From assembly GCF_964355755.1 (NCBI RefSeq), contig NC_092678.1:3606922-3670921 (forward strand): DNA of 64,000 nucleotides. Direction: 5' to 3'. Below, piece by piece: positions 9,501 to 20,443 of the stretch. Under the pieces are notes generated by a model. It saw only the letters and a program-made list of their open reading frames with translations, had not been told where the DNA came from and did not search any database. Numbering within the stretch: the first letter of the stretch is position 1; the number at the start of each line of letters is the position of its first letter. Made by a program: the position numbers and the translations under genes. Source of the DNA: Antedon mediterranea. Its lineage: Eukaryota > Echinodermata > Crinoidea > Comatulida > Antedonidae.

Positions 9501-12108
9501 AGAACTTAGCATTACATTTTATGAATTTATATATGAATTGACGTCTTTACCTGTATCATTTGTCTAGCAGTTGGCCAAACTCCATCGTACTTTTCTTTGA
9601 GATCTGATGGTGTTAACATGCGTGTTCCGAGAAAATCCGAAAGTGCCTCATTCATTTCAAAGTCATGTGATTGGTTGAATTTTTCCTATTAAATCAAAAA
9701 GCAGTCTTTCATTACGACTCTTTGAGTAAACTCACAACAAAGTCTTACTAATGTTTAATTTATTTATATCCTACTTATTAGCAGAAGATATTTGTTTTTA
9801 CTAACGTTTAGATAGATCCTTATTATCTCGTTTACGTTTTCTTCTCGAGACAGCCACTGTCCAATTTCCTGCAGGCCATCTCGGAACGATCGATGGATTG
9901 GAAGGCAGGAAAGAGATAATTCAGATGACGAATGCGCCATTCTCATCTGTACTTAAAAAGATTGTTTAACTGTTAACAGAGCCCGAGTATTTGGCTTTAT
10001 ATGCATTGTGTTGACCATGAAACTTTCGTTCAAAACATTCGTATTATAGGTTTTGTGTCCTCACATACGGGTTGCAACTTTTGTACAACTTAACCAAGGC
10101 AATCAAACAAGAAGATGCTGAGCTCCAGAGACCAAAGAGTTTATCTGTGACTGACATGATCAGTTCCACGCCCTTAACTGCACTGCACTGCACACCGCGG
10201 CGGAGAATATGTACAAAGTACAGTACTGTTGGTATTTGTCGCAGCCAGACTTAAGATCAAATGACTGTTACGAGTTCCTATCTTGGCAATGCGAGCTCAG
10301 TGTCCTGATGTTGTTAGATTTCCTTGGATTAACTTACCACATTGTAACAGAACCAGTTGTCAATCTCGAGTCCCCTAACACCCAAGTTGAGCATATCTGT
10401 GAATGTAAACTCCTGATTGGCCAAGTTGGTGCAATACCTAGAATAGGGCGGTGGCCAGATACAGCTGTCATTTTCTGTAATAAGTCAAATAATATATAAA
10501 TCACATATATTATTATGTATGTTTGGTGGTAATGGTACATTCATTTTTATTTTCTTCTTTTCTTCTTTCCTGGTTTCGTGTTCCTGTTTCTATTTTATAC
10601 TCACTTAGTGACTGTAGACACTGTATACATATCACGCATAATAGTAGGCCTAGTTTTGGCTGAGATTACAATACAATTGTAATCTCAGGTTTTGGATAGC
10701 TACTCTATGTGTATCCTTATTTTTTTCAACATATCACGCATAATAGTAGGCCTAGTTTTGGCTGAGATTACAATACAATTGTAATCTCAGGTTTTGGATA
10801 GCTACTCTATGTGTATCCTTATTTTTTTCAACATATCACGCATAATAGTAGGCCTAGTTTTGGCTGAGATTACAATACAATTGTAATCTCAGGTTTTGGA
10901 TAGCTACTCTTTGTGTATCCTTATTTATTTCAACAATGTCAGTTTATTGTGTAATTACCTCCATAGCCAGAGGCTCTGCTGTTGTACGCATTATGAGCCT
11001 GAAAGAAGGAACAAATAGTTGTTGAGCAGCACATTTTGATTAATACGATGAAATTTAATGGTTGATTATTGAATTAAAAAAAATCTTACGTCAAACATTT
11101 GAAGGTGATCTAATGGTTCATCAATCTGAAAATCAATAATAAATTAATGTGTTATTTCAAAATGTTATATGTTCAAGGCGTATTGAATGATATTATTGCA
11201 ACTTTCGATGACGTCATATGTTAACTAATCTTTAGAAAATGAGGGTACATAGTTCAAGTTTATCCACACCTGTATGTCTCTTTGTGTCTTGAGAGCAAAC
11301 GCCACCCACGGGTCCACAGGAACTGTACCTTTTCTACAATAACCGGCTTCATTACACTGTAAAACAACCAGTAAAATTAAGTTAATTTGGCGTAGTCAGA
11401 TACGCTATCACAGCGCCGATTAATATGTGACTATGCGCATAACTTGTGATTAATGTATAAGAGTTTAAAAGCATTTGTTACCTCACACCCAACAGTCTCG
11501 CTAATACTGTCCTTTTTGCATGTGTCGGCGTCTACGAACTACAACAAATAGTACAAATATCAAATTGACATTTTTGTATTCTTTAATTATTTGTACTGTA
11601 CGCTCAGTAAGTACTCCACTATATAAACGTAATGCTAATAATAGACCCGTATCTATTTGATAAACATTATATCGACAATACGGTAATCGATGTTAAATAG
11701 TTTCTATACCACTGATTTTTTCAGTATATAATATATTTTTAGCTGTTGAATAATATCTGACATATTATATCGATATTTCCTGATGACCAGATTAATTTTT
11801 AGACTATTCAGTATAAAATTATTAAATCCCCCCACAACAAAATACACAAAAAAAATATCTGCCTACTACAAATGGATAGAAAACATCAATACGTTAGAAG
11901 TGATATAAAACAAAGTGAGGCATACGATTATGATTGTATATTTCGAACTTTATTTGTCCATTAGTATATTAATAATGATATATCCGGAGTTGTAGCCTAC
12001 ATCAGAACATAGAAAGACCTACAATCTTATTGGTAATAGTGTTCTACTTACATTTTCGAAGTTGAAAATGACTGCAATTGTTACCAGTAACGCTATGGTG
12101 GATTTCAT
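6538..12108 (-). CDS. Secreted PI-PLC-like phosphodiesterase, gene A
   Basis: Fourteen exons join cleanly: 12108-12052, 11538-11482, 11356-11270, 11125-11090, 10998-10959, 10474-10338, 9946-9806, 9685-9551, 9415-9302, 7589-7513, 7463-7443, 7323-7141, 6964-6784, 6696-6538, giving about 474 residues. Residues 1-19 are a signal peptide beginning MKSTIALLVTIAV. The catalytic region resembles the PLC-like phosphodiesterase TIM barrel: AHNAYNSRA supplies one His (about 81), GVRGLEID the Arg/acidic segment, and MRMAH (about 143) the second His, followed by FRDGLQEIGQWL. The Cys-rich C-terminal half ends in a hydrophobic tail after an ST-rich stretch, which looks like a GPI-anchor signal. Substrate is unknown; related bacterial and parasite enzymes cleave phosphoinositides or GPI. 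A LINE sits in intron 9. Confidence 0.85.
7785..9275 (-). mobile_element. 5'-truncated CR1-like LINE in intron 9 of PLC-like gene A
   Basis: The minus strand encodes reverse transcriptase. From 9273 the blocks are YRPISLTSIPCKVFE, VYLDYMKAFDSVPH, GVPQGSVLGP and the catalytic FADD (Phe in place of the usual Tyr), then the thumb and C-terminal region to about 7850. The frame shifts near 8400-8420 at a GCA/CAG triplet run and meets one in-frame stop near 8081, so the element is inactive as it stands but little decayed. The 3' end carries a TAAGTAT-type tail at about 7795-7825. It has the same orientation as the host gene. No endonuclease domain is present, so the copy is 5'-truncated. Confidence 0.85.
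10627..10935. repeat. Three tandem copies of a 102-bp unit with internal palindrome
   Basis: Units begin at 10627, 10729 and 10831 and are almost identical. Each contains GAGATTACAA, a five-base spacer, then TTGTAATCTC, which is a perfect 10-bp hairpin stem, and one TAGGCCTA octamer. The array lies in intron 5 of PLC-like gene A. The near identity implies a recent duplication. Confidence 0.9.
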
Positions 12109-12535
12109 GGTGGTAACTATCTACCTTCTGATGTTCATTTCAATTTGAAAACAATTAAATATAAATGTATATACATTAAACAGAAGCTCTAAATAAATAC
12201 ATTAGTAGTCAAAGTTCAAAATCAGTCTTTCAATGATTAACTAAAAGTTTAACAATAAATAAAGCAACGGCGTAACAGTGAACTACTTTATATATGGTTT
12301 TCGTTTTTAAATAACTTGCAAAGTTAATAAATTTAGGATAATTATCTTAAGTAGATCTTTAATCAAGCAAGTTTACTATTGTTTTTTCTTTGTTGTTGAA
12401 CAAACTTAAGTCTAAGCTTAGTTGTATTGCAATACATAGCCCTATTGCAATTTTATCTTATTTCTCATGATATGAAGTATAGCTAGTAACGGTAAATAGA
12501 TATAAAGTATCTTAAAATGTATTGCAAACGTAAGA

Positions 12536-15500
12536 TCATAGTAGAAATATTAACCCTAGGACAATAGTAACTTTTATAAGTGTTTGCCCAATCGTAGTTA
12601 CTGATTTTGCTCCTGAACCAGGATCGGTATCGTCAGGAAGCCACGGCTCATAGTTAATCCACACCTCATCAGAAGAAGATGATTCCATCTTTTCTAATAT
12701 CTAGAATATATAAGGTATCTGAATGTTACTATTTGATAAAAATCGTTTCATTTTGCAATATCTTATTTCAGTTTTCTTTACCATTTCTTGCTGGAACCCG
12801 TTCTTAGGAATGCTGTATTCATAACCTTCTTGGCACTCACTACTGTCATAAGCTGGACTCTGTCCACTTAGTGTCCAGTCGTCTGGGTCAGTCCTACTCT
12901 GGCAAGCACTTGTCAAATTTCGTTTACATTCGTCTGTTGCGTGCCAACGTCTTGTAGATAGTCTAATATTCGGAGAAACATCAAAATAGATATCGAACAG
13001 GATTTTTTAGGAAGTTTTTCTTCAGTAGAGAATTATTTTTGACTGGTCTCATACTGTATTACAGAACTTAGTGAAGTTCTAAATATGGAAAGCCATCAAG
13101 CTATGGTCTAAAGTTCGGATTATTTTGAATGGTAACCAATGGGCTATGATAATAATATTAAAATAATTAATTAGTATTTATATTATTAGTCATGATAGAA
13201 ATTCAGTTTGGTTATCATCTTTACCGAATATAGACGCATGATTGTGACGTCAATTTGATACTTGGTTCATTTTCGGCCCACGTGGAAACGGCAGTGCGCA
13301 TGAGTGACGGGTTGAGCATATCTGCAGACGATATTTGAACGCCGCAACGCACAAGCTCGCTGAAATCAGTGATGATACCAGTGGACCGTGGTCCTGAGTA
13401 GAATGGTCTGTAATACAATGGTAAAACGTTATCAACAAGACAATTATGTGATTGTGTTGCGTGATTAGAATGAAGCAAAAAATATTGATATACGAACCCA
13501 AATTTAGTTGCGTCACCATAGAAACGTAAAGTAGTGTTTCTGTAGTACCGTCCACCACAATCGGGATAGTTTTTAAACTATGAATTGCAAGAAAAAATCA
13601 AGAACATATTTTAAAGATGTACCGTATTGTCCCCAAAAACATGAAAAATAAAGATTATTAAATTCAGACTAGGATCAAAGTGAATAACTATTATGTGACA
13701 TTAAAATGGAATATTAAACAAAAATTTAAACAAAACAATTTTAGGGGGACAATATATCTTAAATTTTCGTAACGAATTTCAAATTTGTATTTATTTTTTC
13801 TGAATCCACTCTCTTGAAAAAAAGTGGAAATACGTTTACTTACGCTTTTCATATTTCTACCGTCCCAATATGCAGGATGCATGTAAACTTCACCGTGCAA
13901 AAAGGCGCCATTTCCATTTATTACAATTGTTTTTCCAGTCTGAAAAAAAAAAATAGTTTTTGGAAAATATTGACTAGTGAAATTGTTTTCAATTTAAAAG
14001 TTTTGTATTTATTTGATAACTTAACCGGGGTAGTCCTAATAATGTGCACCCAGAACACCTCCAGAAGGATTTCGAACGCATTGAGTCGGATGCCTCTCAT
14101 CCTCTCCACAAAGTGATCATAGACCAACTTAATCCAAGTGGTAGATTGAGGCTCCTCAGTGTGAAAACAAATCGATTTGCTAAATCCTTTATTCCCTCCG
14201 GTATCATCCAGTACAACAGGAAGTCAAGAAGAAAATTTTTTCTTGTAATTTTTTAGATGTTTTTATATGAATGGTTTTATGCTATATTTGTTTTTATTGT
14301 GTTTTCTTTGTTATTATGACGAGCAATGAATTTCCTTTTTGAGGATCAATAAAAGTTATCTTATCTTATCTTATGTGCAGCGCATTGAGAACTTGCTAAT
14401 TATATGCGCTATATAATAATGAACTATTATTATTTTTACCTCTCTCATGCGTCTCATGGTAGGCCATTGACCATTAAACTCATGTTGTAGATAGTCTGGT
14501 GTCAGAACTCGATCTCCAATAGTTGATTGGATTATTTCGTTTACTACTGCATCGGTCGTTTGAATATAATCTTCCTAGAAATAAAAATATGTGAGTTTTT
14601 ATATAGGCATATATATCGACAATCATTGATTATTCATATGACGTCAGTTGTTAGCTACTGATTGGTCGAAAGTACGAGTATATTATCCACCTCAACTTGT
14701 TATAATTGTTATGCGCATGCGTTGAAACATGAATGATTCATACTAACATCAATCATTATGCGTATAATTTCATTTTCGTTGCCAGGCATATTAAGCCAAT
14801 CTTCGATCTCCTGTAGTCCGTCTCGAAAAGGTCGGTTTGTCGGTAGGCACAACAGAGCAGCTTCAAGATTAAGATGAGCCATCCTCAACTACTCCAAATG
14901 AGAAAAGAAAATACTGTATTTTAGCAATATTGATATTAGATATGGACTGCTCCCAAGAAAAAATGTATAGAATCATTATCAATTGTTCTTTTTATGTAAC
15001 TAAGTTAAAGTGTGGAGGTATAGTTTTGTACCTCCCAAAGTATGGAGCATATTGAACTAAGTAAAATAAACCTCTCTAAACAATCCGCTTACCTCGTCGT
15101 AACACCACCAAAGATCAATCTCAAATCCACGCACACCCATGTTCAGCATATCCGTGAATGTAAACTCCTGGTTAGCCACGCCTAAACACAGTGGGTCGTA
15201 AGGGGGTGGCCATTCGCATGTGTCATAGTCTAAGAAAAAGAAGTAAATATTTTAGGCCTAGAATGATAACATTCCATGATCTTTGTGATGGTTGTATCAC
15301 TGGAGATTAAACGGAACGGCTTTGGTACCATATAGGCCTACAATAACATATTCATCATTTATTCATGATTATTTGATACTCACCTCCATATCCATCTGCT
15401 CTAGTACTGAATGCATTATGTCCCTAATGTAAAAACACAATAAAGAAACATACTATTTGTTGTGTTTTGTCATATTAAATGTCCCCAATGTAAAAACAAA

Positions 15501-16855
15501 CTCACAATTTGGAAAGCTTGAATATCGAAGTATAAAAAAACTATTCAGCAACTTTTTAAATATATAAATTACCTTTTGATTTTTTTTTTAAACATGCATA
15601 TATAAACAAAAAGAAAAAACACTTTAAACTTACGTCAAATATTTGTAGCATCGTTAACGGTTCATCTATCTGGAAAATTACAGTGAAATCATTATTTTAA
15701 GAAAAGTTAAATCATCGCCGAATCTGTTTATGATACAGTGTGGAATATGATACAGTGTGAGAATGGAATATGTACCAGCCTTCTACTAACATAGGCATTG
15801 CCTACCTGAACTTCTCTTTGAGTCTTGAGGGCAAAGGTAAGCCAGGGGTCAATCGGAACTGACCCTCTGACGCAGTGTCCACCGCGCGTACACGTAAGAG
15901 TGCCGTTGTAAACGCCAGGTTGAAACGGATATGAATCCGGTAGACATGGTTCACGCTCGGTACACTATCATTAAAATAGTAAAACAAGTTATTGAATGAT
16001 TTATTACATACATATTAATTGAAGGAAGAGAGGTGGTGAAAGTTTAAAATTTTGTTAGGCGTACTTAGAAGGCACTATCATCATTCTGTCAAGATATTTT
16101 TATTTGTCCACTACACTGTATATATTTTTTAACAACAAAATATGAGTTAGGACTTGAAATTGGAGTAAAATATGTGCACATTTAATGTTCTAGTAAGGCC
16201 TACAACAAAACTTATTTGAAACTGTATATGGGTCAGCCCAAAATATTTGTTATTTTAGAAATGAATGCTTTAGAAAAGTTACCGCTATTATTTAAGAGCT
16301 GTATTGTTGCTGCATAATCTTGCCGACACAACAGATAACAATGGTAAACTGATACTGATTATTTTAACAATAGGCCTAGGCCTAAGCATTGTTTGAATAA
16401 AGACTGCCGTACCTGGTTACACCCAGTAGCAGCACTGAGTGGATCGCATGGTTCTATAGGCGGTACGCTTGATGTTGATGAGTATACCCTTGCTGTTGCT
16501 AAAAGCAGGCATAGCTTATATCAAACATAAAAAAAGTATAAAAATAATGAGGCATCATCATAAATTTCAGAGTGAAAATTTAGATCGTTTTACTTTATTG
16601 TTTTATTCTCCATGACGAGATCGATCGAAACTCCATACCTTTATGCATTAAAAAAAAAACATTGTAATCGTTATAATTGTATATCTTCTTTATATTGTTT
16701 ACTTCTTTATCATGATTGTCGTCCTTTTTAACCCATACTGTCTGGGTCACTCCTTGTAAATAATTTATGGTGAAATAACAAAAAATAGATATAACCAGGT
16801 TGAGTATACCAAAACAGAGCCAGTTTTTCCAAAACACAATGATCAAATATTTCAT
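12536..16855 (-). CDS. PI-PLC-like phosphodiesterase, gene B (tandem paralogue)
   Basis: Supported exons are 16498-16413, 15964-15806, 15669-15634, 15423-15384, 15229-15093, 14888-14748, 14574-14440, 13939-13844, 13577-13498, 13407-13225, 12962-12782 and 12700-12536, giving about 479 residues plus a 5' exon. The architecture mirrors gene A: GHNAFSTRA and LRMAH carry the two His residues, with GVRGFEID between, then FRDGLQEIEDWL, a Cys-rich half and a hydrophobic C-terminus (TIVLGLIFLL). It adds a Thr/Ser/Pro stretch and an extra Cys-rich segment before the catalytic part. The first exon is uncertain: an ATG at 16855 with a hydrophobic start and a phase 1 donor fits; an ATG upstream at about 16890 with a strong AAAG-GTAAGG donor is an alternative. 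It probably arose by duplication with gene A. Confidence 0.8.
13611..13762. mobile_element. MITE, copy 2, in an intron of PLC-like gene B
   Basis: It opens TTAAAGATGTACCGTATTGTCCCC and closes with the reverse complement of a TTTAAGATATATTGTCCCCC end, matching the terminal repeats of the element at 139-462. The internal sequence is shorter. It lies between exons 13577-13498 and 13939-13844. Confidence 0.6.
14010..14385 (+). mobile_element. LINE 3' end in an intron of PLC-like gene B
   Basis: The plus strand encodes the last part of a non-LTR reverse transcriptase ORF (HPLHKVIIDQLNPSGRLRL, then SVKTNRFAKSFIPSGI) followed by a short 3' UTR and a TCTTATCTTATCTTA tail at about 14355-14375. It is severely 5'-truncated and opposite to the host gene. 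Similar tails occur near 58385 and 63240. Confidence 0.75.
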
Positions 16856-16899
16856 TCCTTACCTTTATACTTTTAAATATGAAGTACTTCATTGTAGAC

Positions 16900-17980
16900 A
16901 GAATTAGCTACCGCTCCACACGGAATCAGCACATCAACGGCAATAATCTAGGCCTATATCATGATTTTTGGCCTAGTATTATCTAATCCCATTACGTAGA
17001 TAACAAACTCATCGTTATACATATCACTTGAAATTAGTAACCTGAACATGCAAATTGAATATTAGACTTTCATGTATTTACTTAAATTATAACAATGCAT
17101 TGCACATGTGCAAATAAGATTACGAACTTTATGTCTGTTTGAATTCATTTAAAAAAAATTCGATCAGATAAGAACATGAAGAAGACAGCTGACATTAGTA
17201 CACAATACATGCAGTTTATGATAACGATGGAATATTCAGCCCGATGAAAATGGTCATATACCATCATGTGTAATATTTCAATGTTCTATTTTGAAAATAA
17301 ATTAAACAATATGTAGGCCTGTATGTTAAAATCTTTCCCTTTTATTGTATATGTTATATGTCAGATGATAAATATTGTATATATTGTGTATTATGTATAT
17401 ATTGTATGTGCACAGCCAAATTAAAGTCTAGTCTAGTCTGAACTTTCCTTTTGGCTAGCTGTGCACGAAATATAGTAGGCCTTCGTGAATGAAGTTGAAC
17501 TGATGAAAACGAAATGATTTATGCCAACTAAAAGGGTCCTACAAAAAAACGAAGCTACAGCTTTTTTATGCAGGATCCCTGTTTTCAGTTGTACTGTAAT
17601 TATGATGTACTGTAATTGATGACTAAATAAATGTGGAATAAATAAATAAAATAAATAAATAAAAGAAAGACATTTTTATAGACCAATTTGCGATAATTTA
17701 TATAATATAGTTTTTTGATAGGCATAATCGTTTATATTTAAATTACTTGTTATTGAAAAAAAGCTACGATTTAATACATCATTTGTGTGCTGTTATTAAA
17801 ACAAACACAACTTCAATTTAAAACACGATACAAAATAATAAATACGAAAATGATTTGAATTACAATTTTATTATAAATAGTTGTGTTGAACTGAATAATA
17901 AAAATAAATAGATATTTCCTGCCAGGGATTAAGTTTAGATTCGAATGTATTTTTTAGCATATTTTGTCAATAGTTTACTA
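16900..17980. other. Intergenic region with retroelement 3' tails
   Basis: No gene is recognised. A short element ends at about 17430 with a TCTAG repeat tail (TAAAGTCTAGTCTAGTC), and another ends at about 17600-17665 with an AAATA repeat tail. Both look like 3' ends of non-LTR retroelements in plus orientation. The rest is AT-rich. Confidence 0.4.
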
Positions 17981-17983
17981 TTA

Positions 17984-18169
17984 ATCAACAGCGTATAGGG
18001 TGTTTCCCAATACTCGTGCTATTGTTGTATTCAAACATCCCGCCATTCTGGTCAGCCCACCGCATTGTATGTAGTCGGCAACGCTTTTACTACATAAATT
18101 ATTGTTCAGCATTGTGGTACCGCGCTTCTTAGGATGTTTGCAGGGCGTAGTGCATGCAGTCAGGACCAC
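17984..18169 (-). CDS. Possible Cys-rich exon of an unrecognised small protein
   Basis: An open frame of about 61 residues follows a possible 3' splice site (TTTAG at 18176-18172) on the minus strand and begins VVLTACTTPCKHPKK if spliced, or at an internal ATG. It has five Cys residues and ends with a TAA-type stop near 17981. Spacing suggests a secreted disulphide-bonded peptide, but no upstream signal-peptide exon was found and no family is recognised. It could equally be a chance frame. Confidence 0.25.
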
Positions 18170-18271
18170 CTAAACATCATTGTTAAAAGCAGTAACAATA
18201 TTAGCCAATGAAAACAAGGAGTAAAACTTGCTGTCCAATAGCAGGATCTGGCTGAGTGAGTAAGAGAATAT

Positions 18272-18280
18272 AAATCACAA
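18272..18280 (+). promoter_or_regulatory. TATA-like element upstream of the homeobox gene
   Basis: AATATAAATC lies about 90 bp before the homeobox start codon, at a plausible spacing for a short 5' UTR. No other core-promoter element was checked, so this is a suggestion only. Confidence 0.3.
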
Positions 18281-18366
18281 CATTTTTTACATTTTGCATC
18301 AAACTTGTCCTACACATCACAACCAACAGAGCAAAATTTATTCGTATCATTCAGAAGTTAAACGCC

Positions 18367-19875
18367 ATGGAGAACCAGAGTAAACTTGAAGCCATCTCTT
18401 TTGATGTAGGCCTACAATCTCAACCAAAATATGGTAAGTTTTTATACTAAATAGATCCCTTTTTGTAGCTTTAAAGGTTTATGCAAACTTGGCTCCTCAT
18501 AAACTAAATGATATATTTTTATAATTCCCTAAAGATTGACGGAGTAAATATTGTGGTTTTAGCCTTTGGGCTACCTTACATTATATGATAAATTTTGCAA
18601 TGCAAATCAATATTTTTTTATTTATATATTAATTGACTATTTTAGCCCCACCAAATAGTTGACTGTTGGTTACTGCCTCCTGCGCGGAGCGCAACTACTT
18701 GTTCAGGAGAAAAACAAATTTACGATAATCGCATTTTAACAAACTGTTAATTGTATCTAAAATATTTTTATTTCATTTCAGTAATTCCTGAAGGAGTATT
18801 TGATGGCCCACCACTTAAAAGACTTCGTCGTAAACGAACTGTGTACAGTGACCAAGAGGTGCATCTTCTGGAAAGCGTCTTTAAGACTAATCGTTATCCT
18901 GACATTACCATAAGAGAAACCATTTCCGGCGTCATTAAAATCAACGAATCTAGAATACAGGTACGCGTATCATTTATTATTTGATGATATCCTTTTAAAA
19001 ATTAAATTTAAAGCAATATTATTGTAAAGTGACTGATTGCCGACGATCCCTTTTTGTTACAGATACTGTTAGTCACTTTTTGCCGACAAACTGTCAATCT
19101 TTTTACTACACTACTAGCTAACTTTCATGTCGTCCTCTCCTGTCTCAGTGACAAGATTGGAAATGCTGTAGAATGTTCGCTCACATAAGTTTATTAATAA
19201 TTGAATTACTAATTACTTATGTATATATTTTTTTCTTAGACGTGGTTCCAACATAGACGAAGACGTGAACGCACCGAAGTTCGAAACTATGTTCGTGAAA
19301 TCTTGCCCACTTCAAACGAAGATGCTACTAAGATTCAGAAACCAAAACAAGAACAGCCATCTCCTCAACAACCACGATCATCATCTCCTGAGAAACCAAC
19401 AATGGAACCAAAGACAGCTTTTCCATTCGCGCCAGTGGCACCACACGTAGCAACCAAACGAAGCCTTCATCATGTACCTACTTCTGTATGCAAAACCTCA
19501 AAGCAAATTCCACATCCATTGATTTTGAAGTCTGACAAATTGAGGTCATCCGTTCATGAGAAACGCCCTTCAGTACCATCATATATCTATCCTAATGTTC
19601 CAGTACCTTTTGTAACTTATCCTGTGTACTATCGTGTACAGAGAAGTCGCTTACCTCAGTGTGTGCACCTACCAATCGTACCATCAGCTCTCCCTGCTTG
19701 GCCACTGGAGCCTCATCATCGAAGAACCGCTGATCCACCCATTAGCTTAGACATAAAGCAACCACAATCAGCTCTCTCTGCTTGGCCACTGGAGCCTCAT
19801 CATCCAAGAACCGCTGATCCACCCATTAGCTTAGACATAAAGCAACCACAATTCTGTAGACCGTGGTCTAATTAG
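18367..19875 (+). CDS. PRD-class-like homeobox protein with N51H homeodomain
   Basis: Exons 18367-18433, 18782-18960 and 19240-19875 join in frame to give about 293 residues. The homeodomain spans roughly residues 36-95: R5, L16, F20, Y25-P26-D27, R31, W48-F49-Q50 and R53 are present, and the exon junction falls between positions 46 and 47, a common site in PRD-class genes. Position 51, normally Asn and contacting adenine in the recognition helix, is His (TWFQHRRRRER). The arginine-rich tail of helix 3 should still give a basic, nuclear protein. The rest is Pro/Ser-rich, with a 28-residue tandem duplication near the C-terminus and no octapeptide or OAR motif that I can see. I could not assign a named family; the fast-evolving sequence resembles diverged PRD-like genes. 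AATAAA lies at 19892. Confidence 0.85.
19684..19851 (+). repeat. 84-bp tandem duplication in the homeobox coding sequence
   Basis: Two copies (19684-19767 and 19768-19851) differ by only a few bases and keep the frame, giving two 28-residue blocks starting SALPAWPLEPHH or SALSAWPLEPHH. The near identity indicates a recent slippage or unequal-exchange event. Confidence 0.92.
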
Positions 19876-20443
19876 ATAATCCAAACTCGAAAATAAATTA
19901 GATTATTATGCTTACAAAATTTAAAATAATTGTTAAAAATGACGCTTGAATTAATTATATTAGATATTATTGTAAAATAATTTGTGATAATTCTGATTGA
20001 ACTTAATAAACAACTGTTAATTAATTATTATCATGCAAAGTATTACTTACATTGTAACTTTTAAAAATATCGTTGATGTTAATAAATAATAATTATTAAT
20101 TTTAAATGAATGTTCCTTTTTATTACATTTTCATTCCAATGCTTTTCAATTTAAATTTCAATCAATTCAATTAAATGTTTATTTCAGACAAGTCCATATC
20201 AAGAGAAAAAAGCAGTAATACATATAATAATACAAATAAATAGTTGCATAAGGAGATTCGACTACAGAAAAGAGAGTTACATGATTGTTAACAAACAAGG
20301 TTGCCTATTAAAATATTTTTGTTGATTTTACTTGCTGCTATTTTACAAAGTTGTTGTCATTATCCACCGTTTGAGGGCGCTTTTTAATGTTAAATTGATG
20401 AAAAAAGCTACAGTGCGCACGACGTAAACAAACAATAAACGTA
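19876..20443. other. Homeobox 3' UTR and FBXO7 upstream region
   Basis: AT-rich sequence follows the homeobox stop codon. A CAATT-rich stretch at about 20140-20200 resembles a minus-strand retroelement 3' tail. The last 100 bp before the FBXO7 ATG are less AT-rich (GAGGGCGC, GTGCGCACGACG) and are the likely promoter/5' UTR. Confidence 0.4.

Noticed and set aside
13814-14256. Plus-strand ORFs overlapping PLC-like gene B
   Set aside because: The first is antisense to a real exon and the second is the end of a truncated LINE.
16595-16855. 86-residue minus ORF as an independent membrane protein
   Set aside because: Only its first part can be the 5' exon of PLC-like gene B; the rest is probably intron, and even the 5' exon is uncertain.
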